Source: Saccharicrinis sp965230625 (GTDB lineage Bacteria; Bacteroidota; Bacteroidia; Bacteroidales; Marinilabiliaceae). From it: a stretch of 64,000 nucleotides of DNA. This document shows positions 1-8,623 of this stretch, in pieces. The DNA is taken from contig CBDDLL010000001.1 in the NCBI GenBank assembly GCA_965230625.1, positions 1,984,001 to 2,048,000 on the forward strand, written 5' to 3'. The position numbers and the translations under genes were made by a program. The notes below the pieces were generated by a model. It searched no databases and was not told the DNA's origin. It worked only from the letters and a program-made list of their open reading frames with translations. Position 1 is the first letter of the stretch. Every line of letters starts with the position of its first letter.

Positions 1-1192
1 TAGTATAATGAACATTCGTATTAAGAATTTTATCAATATTTTCCTTTGATATACCAATACCATTATCAATAACTGCAATTTCAATTTTGTTATCATCAGT
101 TGGATTGGCAACTAAATTAATTTCTCCATTGGGTTTAGTATACTTGATAGCATTAAAAATAAGATTACGAACGATCGTAGCAATCATTTCTTTGTCGCAA
201 AATACCTTTGCGTTTTTAGGGAAGGTGTGTATAATGCTAATTTCTTTTTGGTTAGCAATTTCTCTATAAAGAGATTTATTATCTGAAAAAATATCTTGAA
301 GATTGTGTTGGTATGGTTTAAAGTCATATTGATTAAGTTGTGTTTTGGTCCAGTTGAGTAAGTTATTTAATAAATTATAGGTTCGTCGCGCATGAAGATA
401 AATTTTTTGAATATCTGATTTTTTAACACTAAACTCTTTTTTATCATCACGTAATAATAGATCAAAATAACCAACTAAGGAAGTAAAAGGACTCCTTAAG
501 TCATGAGAAATTATCCTAAAAAACCTGTCTTTTGTTTTATTGAGATTTTCTAGCTTTTCTTTTTCATCAATTATTTCCCCCTTTTCATAATAAAGTCTTT
601 TATGAGCATGGTATAATTTTAGAGAGAAGCGTTCTAGAATAACTCCAATAACCATAAATAATCCTGATGCTATTAGAATATATATAGTAGATCTTGCAAA
701 TAAAAAAGGATTACTGGAAGGTAGGTGATGAACGAATACTGAAATTAGAATGAACGATATTGCAGATAAAGATATAAATACACTTGTTAAAGTTATACTA
801 CTCATTGAAATGCCTAATGTGGCAATGGTAATAATCAATCCTGTGTAAAAGCTGTCAAATCCACTTTCATTAGGATCTATAGAAATATACATTAAAGATA
901 TGCTTAAGTTCATCATTAGTAAAGCAGTAGCATTAATAGTTCTAATTTTGCCAAATAGCTTTGGAATAAATGTACAAGCATAAGAAGCTATAAGTGGAGG
1001 AGCTCCAAAATAAAGTCTGATATTAAAAATTGTGCTAAATGATTGTGAAGTATTATAGTAATCAAAGATGGCAAAAAGAGGATAAAAAGAAATGTAAAGC
1101 AATAAAAGATTACGTATATAGTGTTTATTGCTATCAAAAAGCCAGATCACAAAGTCATGTTTACTTTCTCCACTCTCTCTGTTCCACTTCAT
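1..1192 (-). CDS. membrane-bound sensor histidine kinase, partial (C-terminus cut by window edge)
   Basis: Not closed as an ORF because it runs off the left edge; about 397 residues are visible. The first ~190 residues are a run of hydrophobic segments (about six membrane spans) without a recognisable periplasmic sensor domain. A short coiled linker follows, then a HisKA domain with the phospho-acceptor His near residue 230 in the motif ISHDLRSPF. The ATPase domain has an N-box (NLIFNAIKYTKPNG, about 345-360) and the G1 box DNGIGIS, and is cut just after it. It should autophosphorylate on His and pass phosphate to a receiver; no partner regulator lies in the visible region. The ATG at 1190-1192 is chosen because the reading starts cleanly there and a matching -7/-33 promoter lies 40-70 bases upstream. 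The signal it senses is unknown. Confidence 0.88.
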   Translation of the reverse strand, partial: MKWNRESGESKHDFVIWLFDSNKHYIRNLLLLYISFYPLFAIFDYYNTSQSFSTIFNIRLYFGAPPLIASYACTFIPKLFGKIRTINATALLMMNLSISLMYISIDPNESGFDSFYTGLIITIATLGISMSSITLTSVFISLSAISFILISVFVHHLPSSNPFLFARSTIYILIASGLFMVIGVILERFSLKLYHAHKRLYYEKGEIIDEKEKLENLNKTKDRFFRIISHDLRSPFTSLVGYFDLLLRDDKKEFSVKKSDIQKIYLHARRTYNLLNNLLNWTKTQLNQYDFKPYQHNLQDIFSDNKSLYREIANQKEISIIHTFPKNAKVFCDKEMIATIVRNLIFNAIKYTKPNGEINLVANPTDDNKIEIAVIDNGIGISKENIDKILNTNVHYT

Positions 1193-1230
1193 CACAATTA
1201 ATTTAAAACCCCAAAAATGCTTTGCTATTG

Positions 1231-1263
1231 CAAATATACGGCATTTGAGCAATAGCAAGCAAG
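1231..1263 (-). promoter_or_regulatory. Bacteroidetes-type promoter of the histidine kinase, with overlapping palindrome
   Basis: On the minus strand a perfect -7 box TATATTTG lies at 1231-1238 and a -33-like CTTG at 1260-1263, separated by 21 bases, the usual spacing for Bacteroidetes. A perfect 10-base inverted repeat (TTGCTATTGC at 1222-1231, GCAATAGCAA at 1249-1258) straddles the -7 box and most of the spacer, as an operator would. Confidence 0.6.
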
Positions 1264-1319
1264 TATGTACTGATCAAAGCAATAACTGTGCCGAGATATG
1301 GTACATAAATATGGTAGGA

Positions 1320-2333
1320 TTAACCAAATACCCTTAGAAATTCTTCCACCTTATTTACCATATTGGTTGATCCGCAATAAAAAGGTGTTCTCTGATGTAA
1401 GGACGTTGGTGTGAGTTCCATAATGCGATGTTTCCCGTCAATAGCTTTACCTCCTGCTTGCTCAATAATAAATGCTATGGGATTACATTCATATAGAAGC
1501 CTAAGTTTACCTTTAGGAGCACTTTCTGTTACAGGATATATGAAAATACCTCCTTTTAATAAGTTGCGATGTACATCAGATACCAATGATCCTATATACC
1601 TTGAAGAATATGGACGTTTTGTATCAGGGTCTTTTTCTTGACAATACTTAATATATTGTTTAACTCCAGCTGGAAATTTAAGATAATTACCTTCATTTAT
1701 CGAATAAATAAAACCATCTTCAGGATTTTTGATTAATTTATGAGATAGACAAAATTCACCTATTGAAGGATCTAAAGTAAAGCCATTGATACCTTGCCCT
1801 GTAGTATATACCAACATAGTTGACGATCCATAAAGGATATATCCTGCTGCTACTTGTTCAGTTCCAGGTTGTAAAAAGTCATCCATTGTAGCTTTTTCAC
1901 CCTGTTTTGATTTTCTTTTATATATAGAAAAGATAGTACCTATTGATACATTTACATCAATATTTGACGAACCATCTAATGGATCCATCAAAAACACATA
2001 TTTACCATTGCGAGCTAAATCATCATCAAAAAGGATAAAACTTTCATTTTCTTCTGATGCAATAGCACAAACTTCTCCACAAGAATGCATCGAATTAATA
2101 AAGTGATCATTAGCGAAAACGTCAAGTTTTTTTTGCTCTTCTCCTTGTACATTGGAAGTTCCTATTTCGCCTAGTATATCAACTAAACCAGCTTTATTAA
2201 CCTCTCGATTTACAATTTTTGCAGCCGTTCCAACATGGTGTAGTAGGTGCGATAGATCTCCTTCTGCTTGAGGGAATTGAGCTTGTTTTTCAAGAATAAA
2301 CTCATTAAGGGTAGTAACTTCAAATTGATTCAT
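1320..2333 (-). CDS. fbp: fructose-1,6-bisphosphatase class I
   Basis: Cytosolic gluconeogenic enzyme that hydrolyses fructose 1,6-bisphosphate to fructose 6-phosphate and phosphate. The 337-residue length fits the class I family. The metal and phosphate-binding signature DPLDGSSNID is at residues 117-126, preceded by the acidic ASEENE segment near residue 92 that contributes metal ligands. The C-terminal substrate-binding region (YRYIGSLVSDVHRNLLKGGIF-like stretch, then LLYECNPIAFIIEQAGG) is intact. Its start lies 167 bases from the divergent aspartate kinase gene. No frameshift or missing motif is seen. Class I rather than class II or III is clear from these motifs. Confidence 0.96.
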   Translation of the reverse strand: MNQFEVTTLNEFILEKQAQFPQAEGDLSHLLHHVGTAAKIVNREVNKAGLVDILGEIGTSNVQGEEQKKLDVFANDHFINSMHSCGEVCAIASEENESFILFDDDLARNGKYVFLMDPLDGSSNIDVNVSIGTIFSIYKRKSKQGEKATMDDFLQPGTEQVAAGYILYGSSTMLVYTTGQGINGFTLDPSIGEFCLSHKLIKNPEDGFIYSINEGNYLKFPAGVKQYIKYCQEKDPDTKRPYSSRYIGSLVSDVHRNLLKGGIFIYPVTESAPKGKLRLLYECNPIAFIIEQAGGKAIDGKHRIMELTPTSLHQRTPFYCGSTNMVNKVEEFLRVFG

Positions 2334-2439
2334 AGAATTGTTTTTTGGATTTTAATCAGTTTACAATTATGCGATAGCATATTACAACAAATATTTGCAC
2401 TCTGCGATGATAAAAATCACTCACTATTACTGCGTATTG

Positions 2440-2472
2440 TTGGTTTTTTAAGTTTTCTATTAATTATCTTTG
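2440..2472 (+). promoter_or_regulatory. promoter of aspartate kinase
   Basis: TATCTTTG at 2465-2472 is a perfect match to the Bacteroidetes -7 element TAnnTTTG. A TTGG at 2440-2443, 21 bases upstream, can serve as a weak -33 element. The predicted start of transcription is about 25 bases before the ATG at 2501. Confidence 0.5.
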
Positions 2473-2500
2473 AATTGGTACAAGTTAAAATCTAGTCATC

Positions 2501-3775
2501 ATGATTCAAGTATATAAGTTTGGAGGAGCTTCAGTAAAAGATGCTGCTGGTGTAAAAAATGTTTGTAACATTATTAAAAACAATACCAATCCATTAGTTG
2601 TGGTTATTTCTGCTATGGGAAAAACCACTAATGCTCTAGAAGAATTGGTTGAAGCATTCATGAAGCAAGATCAATCTCAATTAAAAATAGCATATGAAGC
2701 TATTGTCGTTTATCATAACCAAATTGTTCAGGAATTGTTTGAGGCTGGCGATCCATTTTTAACTCAGTTTGACGAACTGTTAAATAAATTATGGGAAAGA
2801 GTACAAGCTCATCCAGGACTTGATTACGACTTTGAATATGATCAGATTGTACCATTCGGAGAGATATTGTCTACTCAAATAGTAAGTACATATGCCAATA
2901 ATATAGGGTTGGAAAATAAATGGTTAGATGTACGTAAAATGATTAAAACAGACGAAAATTATAGAGATGCAGGAATTAATTGGGGATTAAGTTCACAATT
3001 TGTAAAAAAAACAATATCATTTTCAGATCAACAGCTTTATATTACACAAGGATTTATTGGATCAACAATTAATAATATTACAACTACGCTTGGTCGTGAA
3101 GGATCAGATTATTCTGGTGCGGTTATAGCTCATATATTAAATGCAGAAAGTTTATCGATTTGGAAAGATGTTCCAGGAGTTTTAAATGCAGATCCACGTT
3201 GGTATCCTTCAGCACAGAAACTTTTAGAAGTATCATACCCAGAAGCTATTGAGCTTGCATTTTATGGAGCTCAGGTTATTCATCCTAAAACTTTAAAACC
3301 ACTACAAAACAAAAATATTCCACTATGTGTAAAGTCGTTTATTGATGAAACGTTATCAGGAACTGTAATAAAGTCTGTAGAATCACAAACTTCAGATATA
3401 CCAGTGTTTATTCTAAAAAAGGATCAGTTATTTATAACAATTTCACCTAAGGATTTCTCTTTTATACTCGAAGATAACTTGAGCGAGATATTTGCCATTT
3501 TTAGCAAGCATAGAATAAAAATAAACTTGATGCAAAATTCAGCTTTAAATTTTTCAGTATGTGTCAATAATGTTAGAGAAGTTGATAAGCTTATAAAATC
3601 GTTACAAAAGGATTTTGTGGTTCGTTACAATGAGGATGTAGAATTGGTTACAATAAGAAATTACACCGATAGAGCTCTGATGGAAATGACAAAAGGCAAA
3701 GAAATTGTTGATTCACAATTAAGTCGTAAAACTGCTCGTTATGTTCTTAAATTAAGTGAATGGAATTTTAATTGA
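2501..3775 (+). CDS. aspartate kinase (monofunctional)
   Basis: Phosphorylates aspartate to aspartyl-4-phosphate, the first step toward lysine/diaminopimelate, threonine and methionine. The N-terminal catalytic motif KFGGASV is at residues 6-12. The amino acid kinase domain continues to about residue 285 with TTLGREGSDYSGAVIA and the KDVPGVLNADPR segment near the aspartate site. Regulatory ACT-type sequence fills about residues 305-400. The 424-residue length fits a monofunctional enzyme; no homoserine dehydrogenase domain is attached. A hairpin terminator follows at 3797-3840. Which end product inhibits it cannot be told from the sequence. Confidence 0.93.
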   Translation: MIQVYKFGGASVKDAAGVKNVCNIIKNNTNPLVVVISAMGKTTNALEELVEAFMKQDQSQLKIAYEAIVVYHNQIVQELFEAGDPFLTQFDELLNKLWERVQAHPGLDYDFEYDQIVPFGEILSTQIVSTYANNIGLENKWLDVRKMIKTDENYRDAGINWGLSSQFVKKTISFSDQQLYITQGFIGSTINNITTTLGREGSDYSGAVIAHILNAESLSIWKDVPGVLNADPRWYPSAQKLLEVSYPEAIELAFYGAQVIHPKTLKPLQNKNIPLCVKSFIDETLSGTVIKSVESQTSDIPVFILKKDQLFITISPKDFSFILEDNLSEIFAIFSKHRIKINLMQNSALNFSVCVNNVREVDKLIKSLQKDFVVRYNEDVELVTIRNYTDRALMEMTKGKEIVDSQLSRKTARYVLKLSEWNFN

Positions 3776-3796
3776 CTATAGAGAACTAAATTAGTA

Positions 3797-3840
3797 ATGC
3801 TCAGATCTTCATTGTTATCTGAGCATCACTATATTTTTTT
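3797..3840. terminator. intrinsic terminator between convergent genes
   Basis: Perfect 10-base-pair stem (ATGCTCAGAT at 3797-3806, ATCTGAGCAT at 3817-3826) with a 10-base loop, followed on the plus strand by a T-rich run ending at 3840. It lies between the converging aspartate kinase and ene-reductase genes. Confidence 0.85.
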
Positions 3841-4918
3841 AGCTCTGTTCAATAGTTTGATAGTCAGTATATCCTTTCTCCCCTGGAGTGTAAAAAGTTT
3901 CAGAATCACCTTCTTGCAGAGGTAGGTTATTTTTCATCCTTTCAATTAGATCTGGATTAGAAATAAATGGGCGTCCAAATGCGATTAAATCCCCATTGTC
4001 TTCATTTAAAGCTTTTTCTGCACTTTCAGTTTCAAATCCACCACTTGCAATAATTGATTTTTCAAAAGCATTTTTAATTTTATCTTTAATGGAGTTAGGA
4101 ACAATAGGGGCACCCATGGCAGAATGATCTACAATATGAATATATACAATATTAAGTTTGTTGAGTTCGTATGCCAGATATTCATATGTTTCTTCAAGAT
4201 CAGCAAAGGTTTGCATATCATTAAATACTCCATATGGAGAAATACGAATTCCCACTTTATCTGCACCAATTTCATTTACTACTTTTGAAGTAACTTCAAG
4301 TACAAACCGGGTTCTGTTTTCTATTGTTCCTCCGTAAATATCATCACGTTGATTTGAGCAAGGATTAATAAACTGATCAAGTAAATACCCATTAGCACTA
4401 TGTAGTTCAATCCCATCAAAGCCTGCTTCCATTGCATTTTTAGCAGCATTTACATATTCATCTTGGGTTTGAGATATTTCATCTAAAGTCATTTCATTTG
4501 GTACCGGATGGCTTTGTAAGCCATTTTTGTCGGTGAACATCTCTCCGCTGATGCCAATAGCGGAAGGAGCTAATATTTTTGATCCTTCTGGCATATTATC
4601 AAGATGCGAAACGCGTCCTGTATGCATAATTTGGGCAAATATTTTACCTTCTCCTTCATGTACAGCATTGGTTACCAATTTCCAACCTTTAACTTGTTCT
4701 TTGCTAAACAAACCCGGTATACGAGCATAACCTAATCCATTAGGAGAAGGAGAAATGCCTTCGGTAATGATCAGTCCAGCACCCGATCTCTGTTTATAAT
4801 AAGTAGCCATGAGTTCATTGGGAATGTTGTCAATTGCTCTACACCTTGTCAGTGGAGCCATCACAACTCTATTTTTAAGCGTAATGGATCCTAATTTAAA
4901 ATTACTGAATAATAACAT
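3839..4918 (-). CDS. Old Yellow Enzyme family alkene reductase (NemA-like)
   Basis: FMN-dependent NAD(P)H ene-reductase of the Old Yellow Enzyme family, which reduces activated C=C bonds in unsaturated carbonyls, maleimides or nitro compounds. The family-defining NRVVMAPLTR is at residues 16-25. The active-site segment ELHSANGYLLDQF gives His173, Asn176 and Tyr178, which bind substrate and donate a proton. The C-terminal FMN-phosphate region (IASGGFE, LIAFGRPFISNPDL) is intact. The 359-residue length is typical of the NemA/OYE class. It is transcribed alone, toward the aspartate kinase terminator. The physiological substrate is unknown; xenobiotic or electrophile detoxification is the usual inference. 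Confidence 0.93.
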   Translation of the reverse strand: MLLFSNFKLGSITLKNRVVMAPLTRCRAIDNIPNELMATYYKQRSGAGLIITEGISPSPNGLGYARIPGLFSKEQVKGWKLVTNAVHEGEGKIFAQIMHTGRVSHLDNMPEGSKILAPSAIGISGEMFTDKNGLQSHPVPNEMTLDEISQTQDEYVNAAKNAMEAGFDGIELHSANGYLLDQFINPCSNQRDDIYGGTIENRTRFVLEVTSKVVNEIGADKVGIRISPYGVFNDMQTFADLEETYEYLAYELNKLNIVYIHIVDHSAMGAPIVPNSIKDKIKNAFEKSIIASGGFETESAEKALNEDNGDLIAFGRPFISNPDLIERMKNNLPLQEGDSETFYTPGEKGYTDYQTIEQS

Positions 4919-4948
4919 GATATAAACTTTTTAAAAATGTATATACAA

Positions 4949-4974
4949 TAAAGAGTTCAGTTATGAACTCTTTA
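4949..4974. repeat. perfect hairpin upstream of the ene-reductase
   Basis: TAAAGAGTTCA at 4949-4959 and TGAACTCTTTA at 4964-4974 form an 11-base-pair inverted repeat with a 4-base loop. It lies 31 bases before the ene-reductase ATG and after the lipoprotein gene stop. It could be a terminator for the lipoprotein gene (the following T run is weak) or an operator or leader hairpin of the reductase. Confidence 0.6.
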
Positions 4975-5070
4975 AAAACAAAAGTGGTGTTAAAAAGTTT
5001 ATTGTTAGTTTATTAACAAATTGTATTTAGAAAGAATGACATGTATAATGCAAAGTATTAGACATTACCT

Positions 5071-5565
5071 TTAAAAATCCTTAAGGTAAAAAGCTGCTTT
5101 GTATCCCCTTAAGTCGCCAGATTCATTATATAACTCGTAGGCTAAAAGAATTGAGTGTACTTCTTTTTTTAATTTTTGTGAATTTCTATCGTAACACCAA
5201 GTCTCCCTAAATTGTAATTTGCCTACTTTATTTCTATCAAATTCATCAGTTGCCTCAAGTTCTTTAACTTCATTAATACTTAATCTTTTGTTATTGTAAT
5301 AATGGTAAGGCTTCTTTTTTCCGGAATAAATCATTTCAAATAGTTGATCAACTATCTGCTTTTGTCTTACATGTTTAATCTTTTCAGATTCCCAGTTATT
5401 CAAAGTGTCCGGATTATGAATGAGTACTTCGTAAACAATAGTATCTGCCCAAACATATAATTCATCCAAATCATCATTTATCGAAGAGTCCCTTTTTTCA
5501 ATACATCCAGCTATAGAAATTACTAGCAATACTAGAATAGTGATAGGTTTAATAATTTTCCTCAT
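5071..5565 (-). CDS. small lipoprotein, possibly GldN-like
   Basis: A 164-residue protein with a lipoprotein signal: basic MRKIIK, a hydrophobic stretch, and the lipobox ISIAGC with Cys21. I do not recognise it firmly. The C-terminal half, with the pattern KLQFRETWCYDRNSQKL followed by a short beta-rich end, recalls the end of GldN/PorN proteins of the T9SS/gliding machinery, where a "+EEWFFD+.." segment is conserved. The resemblance is by eye and weak. It is not next to gldKLM, so it would be a stand-alone paralogue. It lies 20 bases downstream of dihydroorotase on the same strand and may be cotranscribed. Confidence 0.55.
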   Translation of the reverse strand: MRKIIKPITILVLLVISIAGCIEKRDSSINDDLDELYVWADTIVYEVLIHNPDTLNNWESEKIKHVRQKQIVDQLFEMIYSGKKKPYHYYNNKRLSINEVKELEATDEFDRNKVGKLQFRETWCYDRNSQKLKKEVHSILLAYELYNESGDLRGYKAAFYLKDF

Positions 5566-5585
5566 AATCTAGGGGTAACTTATTA

Positions 5586-6929
5586 CTATCTTTTCTTAAA
5601 AAGAAGCCTTTCGCCTTTCTTATCATCGTTAAAAACACCATTGTGGAAAGCAAGGTGTCCATTAACAAAGGTATGGCTTATATAATGAGTAAACTGTTGT
5701 CCTTCAAAAGGACTCCATCCACATTTTGAATAAATATTTTCAGGAGCAACCTTCCATTTCGATTCTGGTTCAATAATAACAAAATCTGCTTTATAACCTT
5801 CTTTGATAAATCCGCGCTCGTTTATGTTGAATAATTTAGCAGGCGAGTGGCACATTTTGTTCACGACTTGCTCATAAGTAAATATACCTTGATTAACTAA
5901 TTCGAGCATTGCTACTAATGCGTGTTGAACTAATGGACCTCCAGAAGGTGCTTTAAAATAAGTATTGTTTTTTTCATCTTTTGTATGAGGAGCATGATCC
6001 GTAGCAACAATATCTAAAATGTCGTTTTTAAGAGCATTTCTTAGAGCATCTCTGTCTTTTTTAGTTTTAATTGCGGGATTCCATTTAATATTTGCTCCAT
6101 ATTTTTTGTAGTCTTCATTTGTAAACCAAAGGTGATGCACGCAAGCTTCTCCTGTAATTTTCTTATTTTCTAAAGGGATACCCTTATCAAGCAACTCAAG
6201 TTCCTTTGCTGTAGTTAAATGTAAGATATGTAAACGGGCTCCAAATTTTTTTGCCAAAGCAGCTGCCTTTGACGAAGATTTATAACATGCTTCTTCAGAG
6301 CGAATTAAATGGTGCATTTCAAAGGGAACGTCATCTCCATACTTCTCTTTGTATGTATTCATGTTGCTTTTTATCGTATCTTCATCTTCGCAATGAGTAG
6401 CTATTAGTGTTGGACACTTGGAAAAAATACCAGCTAGGGCGTTATCGTTATCAACCAGCATATTGCCAGTAGACGAACCCATAAAAACTTTAATACCACA
6501 AACCTTTTCGGGATCGGTTTTTAAAATTTCCTCAAGGTTATCATTAGTTGCTCCAAGGTAAAATGAATAATTAGCGATTGATTTTTCCGAGGCAAGTTTA
6601 TACTTATCTTCAAGTATTTCGTGGTTTGTAGCTTGAGGATTAGTATTAGGCATTTCCATGTATGAAGTAATACCTCCTGCTACAGCAGCCCTTGATTCAG
6701 TATAAATGTCAGCTTTATGTGTTAAGCCTGGCTCACGAAAATGAACCTGATCATCAATTACTCCCGGTAGTAAGAGCTTACCATTACCATCGATCTCAGT
6801 GAATGCTTGAGGTAAATTTTCACCTTTACGATAAACTCTTTCAATTTTATCTTGAGCCACCAATACACTACCAATAAATGATTCTCCCTCATTTATTACC
6901 CTAATGTTTTTGATCAATGTTAAATTCAT
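5586..6929 (-). CDS. pyrC: dihydroorotase
   Basis: Amidohydrolase that closes carbamoyl-aspartate to dihydroorotate, the third step of pyrimidine synthesis. The amidohydrolase pattern is clear: PGVIDDQVHFREPG at residues 55-68, IATHCEDED near 176-184, HILHLTT near 235-241, and ATDHAPH near 307-313 with the catalytic Asp. The 447-residue length fits the long (class I) form. The usual HxH at the first metal site reads QVH here (Gln61, His63), so one canonical zinc ligand is replaced. It lies 45 bases from the upstream glycosyltransferase on the same strand. A dihydropyrimidinase-type paralogue cannot be excluded, but FREPG supports dihydroorotase. Confidence 0.9.
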   Translation of the reverse strand: MNLTLIKNIRVINEGESFIGSVLVAQDKIERVYRKGENLPQAFTEIDGNGKLLLPGVIDDQVHFREPGLTHKADIYTESRAAVAGGITSYMEMPNTNPQATNHEILEDKYKLASEKSIANYSFYLGATNDNLEEILKTDPEKVCGIKVFMGSSTGNMLVDNDNALAGIFSKCPTLIATHCEDEDTIKSNMNTYKEKYGDDVPFEMHHLIRSEEACYKSSSKAAALAKKFGARLHILHLTTAKELELLDKGIPLENKKITGEACVHHLWFTNEDYKKYGANIKWNPAIKTKKDRDALRNALKNDILDIVATDHAPHTKDEKNNTYFKAPSGGPLVQHALVAMLELVNQGIFTYEQVVNKMCHSPAKLFNINERGFIKEGYKADFVIIEPESKWKVAPENIYSKCGWSPFEGQQFTHYISHTFVNGHLAFHNGVFNDDKKGERLLFKKR

Positions 6930-6974
6930 GTTGTGCGTAAATTAAAAGTTTAATAACCTTATTGTTTTAAATAC

Positions 6975-7712
6975 CTATTGGTTTCTTTCATACTTTTTAA
7001 ACCAGCTGGCCACCTTCATCTTAATTACGCCCCAAACAGCTTCGTTAAAAATACCACCACTCATTTTTGAAGTTCCTTTTTGCCTTTCAGTAAAAACAAT
7101 TGGAACCTCACAAATGTTGAATCCATATTTCCATGTAGTAAATTTCATTTCTATTTGAAAAGCATATCCTTTTAATTTAATCTTATCCAGAGGAATTGTT
7201 TCCAAAGTATTCCTTTTATAACATTTAAAACCAGCCGTGGTATCCATAATCTTCATACCTGTTATAAAACGTACATAAACAGAGGCAAAATAGGACATTA
7301 ATACTCTTCCCATAGGCCAGTTAACAACATTTACTCCAGACTTATATCTTGAACCAATTGCTAAATCTGCGCCATTTTTACAAGCTTCATATAAATCTAT
7401 TAGTTTCTCAGGAGGGTGTGAAAAATCAGCATCCATTTCAAAAATATAATCATATTTTTTATCAACACCCCACTTAAAACCGGTTAAATAAGCAGTTCCT
7501 AGGCCTAGTTTTCCTTTTCTTTCTATTATGTGCAATTTGCCTTGATATTTTTCAGCCATTAGATTTTTTACGATGTCGGCAGTTCCATCAGGCGAATTGT
7601 CTTCAATAATTAATATATGAAAATCTTTAGCTAAATTAAAAACCACGCTTATAATGGTTTCAATATTTTCTTTCTCGTTGTAGGTAGGTATAATAACTAA
7701 ACTATCGCTCAC
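6975..7712 (-). CDS. polyprenol-phosphate mannosyltransferase-type GT2 (DPM1-like)
   Basis: Family 2 glycosyltransferase resembling dolichol-phosphate mannose synthase, which transfers a sugar from a nucleotide donor to a polyprenyl phosphate on the inner membrane face. The nucleotide-binding start VIIPTYNEKENI is at residues 6-17, EDNSPDGT at 37-44 and the metal-binding DAD motif at 94-96 (FEMDADFSHPPEK). The 245-residue length matches the soluble DPM1 form without C-terminal membrane spans; the end MKVASWFKKYERNQ is basic and may lie on the membrane. The start codon is GTG at 7710-7712, giving the family-typical SDSLVIIPTYNE. Mannose as the sugar is assumed from the family. Confidence 0.88.
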   Translation of the reverse strand: MSDSLVIIPTYNEKENIETIISVVFNLAKDFHILIIEDNSPDGTADIVKNLMAEKYQGKLHIIERKGKLGLGTAYLTGFKWGVDKKYDYIFEMDADFSHPPEKLIDLYEACKNGADLAIGSRYKSGVNVVNWPMGRVLMSYFASVYVRFITGMKIMDTTAGFKCYKRNTLETIPLDKIKLKGYAFQIEMKFTTWKYGFNICEVPIVFTERQKGTSKMSGGIFNEAVWGVIKMKVASWFKKYERNQ

Positions 7713-8113
7713 GGCTTACTTACTTTACATTAAATTAAGCTACGAATATAATAACAACCTAAATAACATGATGGGATTTTTCTAATTTTTTAAATGTTTA
7801 ATTGAGAAGTACAATCTTTAATTAATACAAGAATTAACTTTTTAGAGCGAGCTTTAGATTTTAATTGCATGATGTGAAATGATTGTTTACTTACAATAGC
7901 TGATTTTTTTAATCAAGTTTTAGTATTTATGATTATAGCAAAGTCAAAATAGTGAAGTAGATTTTCGCTTTTATTATATAGTATATGTATAACTAATTAA
8001 TTGATGTTTTAAGAATGGGGGAGTTTTTGTGAGAATGTATTTTTGTTAAGTGTGTGTTATACAGTGACTAATGTTGGTGAGGCAAAATAATGCAAAAAAA
8101 ATGAGAGTTAAAT
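7713..8113. other. intergenic region upstream of the rRNA operon
   Basis: About 400 AT-rich bases before the first rRNA promoter. I see no credible reading frame, RNA gene or strong inverted repeat. It may hold upstream activating AT tracts for the rRNA promoters, but nothing specific can be named. Confidence 0.6.
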
Positions 8114-8145
8114 TTTGAAATATGGAAAAATGTCTATTATCTTTG
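8114..8145 (+). promoter_or_regulatory. rRNA operon promoter P1
   Basis: TTTG at 8114-8117, a 20-base spacer and TATCTTTG at 8138-8145, a full match to the Bacteroidetes -33/-7 consensus. It is followed at once by GCAACCGCTTTTAGAG, a block also found after P2 and P3. Confidence 0.85.
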
Positions 8146-8271
8146 CAACCGCTTTTAGAGAAAGGCGATAGAAAAAGGTGACATGTTGATAGGTTTGATA
8201 AGGGTTATGAAGTTGGGATTCAGTGAGGTTTTAGGAGTTTAAAAAACAAATAAAATTTTTTTCAATTTTTA

Positions 8272-8304
8272 TTTGGAATTTAAAATTAAAACTCGTTATC
8301 TTTG
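8272..8304 (+). promoter_or_regulatory. rRNA operon promoter P2
   Basis: TTTG at 8272-8275, a 21-base spacer and TATCTTTG at 8297-8304, followed by GCAGCCGCTTTTA. The -7 box lies 159 bases after that of P1. Confidence 0.85.
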
Positions 8305-8433
8305 CAGCCGCTTTTAACGGGAGGCAAGAAGGTAAAAATACTGAGGTAAGAAAGGGAGTTGAAGCTGTTGTTTGACAGTAAGTTGAGAAAGAAATTAAGC
8401 CTAAAAAATTCTTCAAAAATTTTTTAAAATAAA

Positions 8434-8466
8434 TTTGGAGAATAAGAAATAAAGTGTTTATCTTTG
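8434..8466 (+). promoter_or_regulatory. rRNA operon promoter P3
   Basis: TTTG at 8434-8437, a 21-base spacer and TATCTTTG at 8459-8466, followed by GCATCCGCTTTTAGAG. The -7 box lies 162 bases after that of P2. It is the promoter nearest the 16S gene, leaving a leader of about 260 bases. Confidence 0.85.
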
Positions 8467-8623
8467 CATCCGCTTTTAGAGCGACACTCGACAGGAGGTT
8501 GAGTAGTAAAATAAAAGATTGAAAAATAAGCAATTCGGGAAAGGCCGAAAAGCTTTAAAAAATAAGAAAGTTAGTTAAAGGCTTTATGAACTTTAAACTT
8601 TATAAAACAATTAACTGGCAGAC

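Noticed and set aside
8231..8533. 100-codon minus-strand frame across the rRNA promoters
   Set aside because: It covers the tandem promoter repeats; its repeated peptide pieces come from the promoter duplication, not from a protein.
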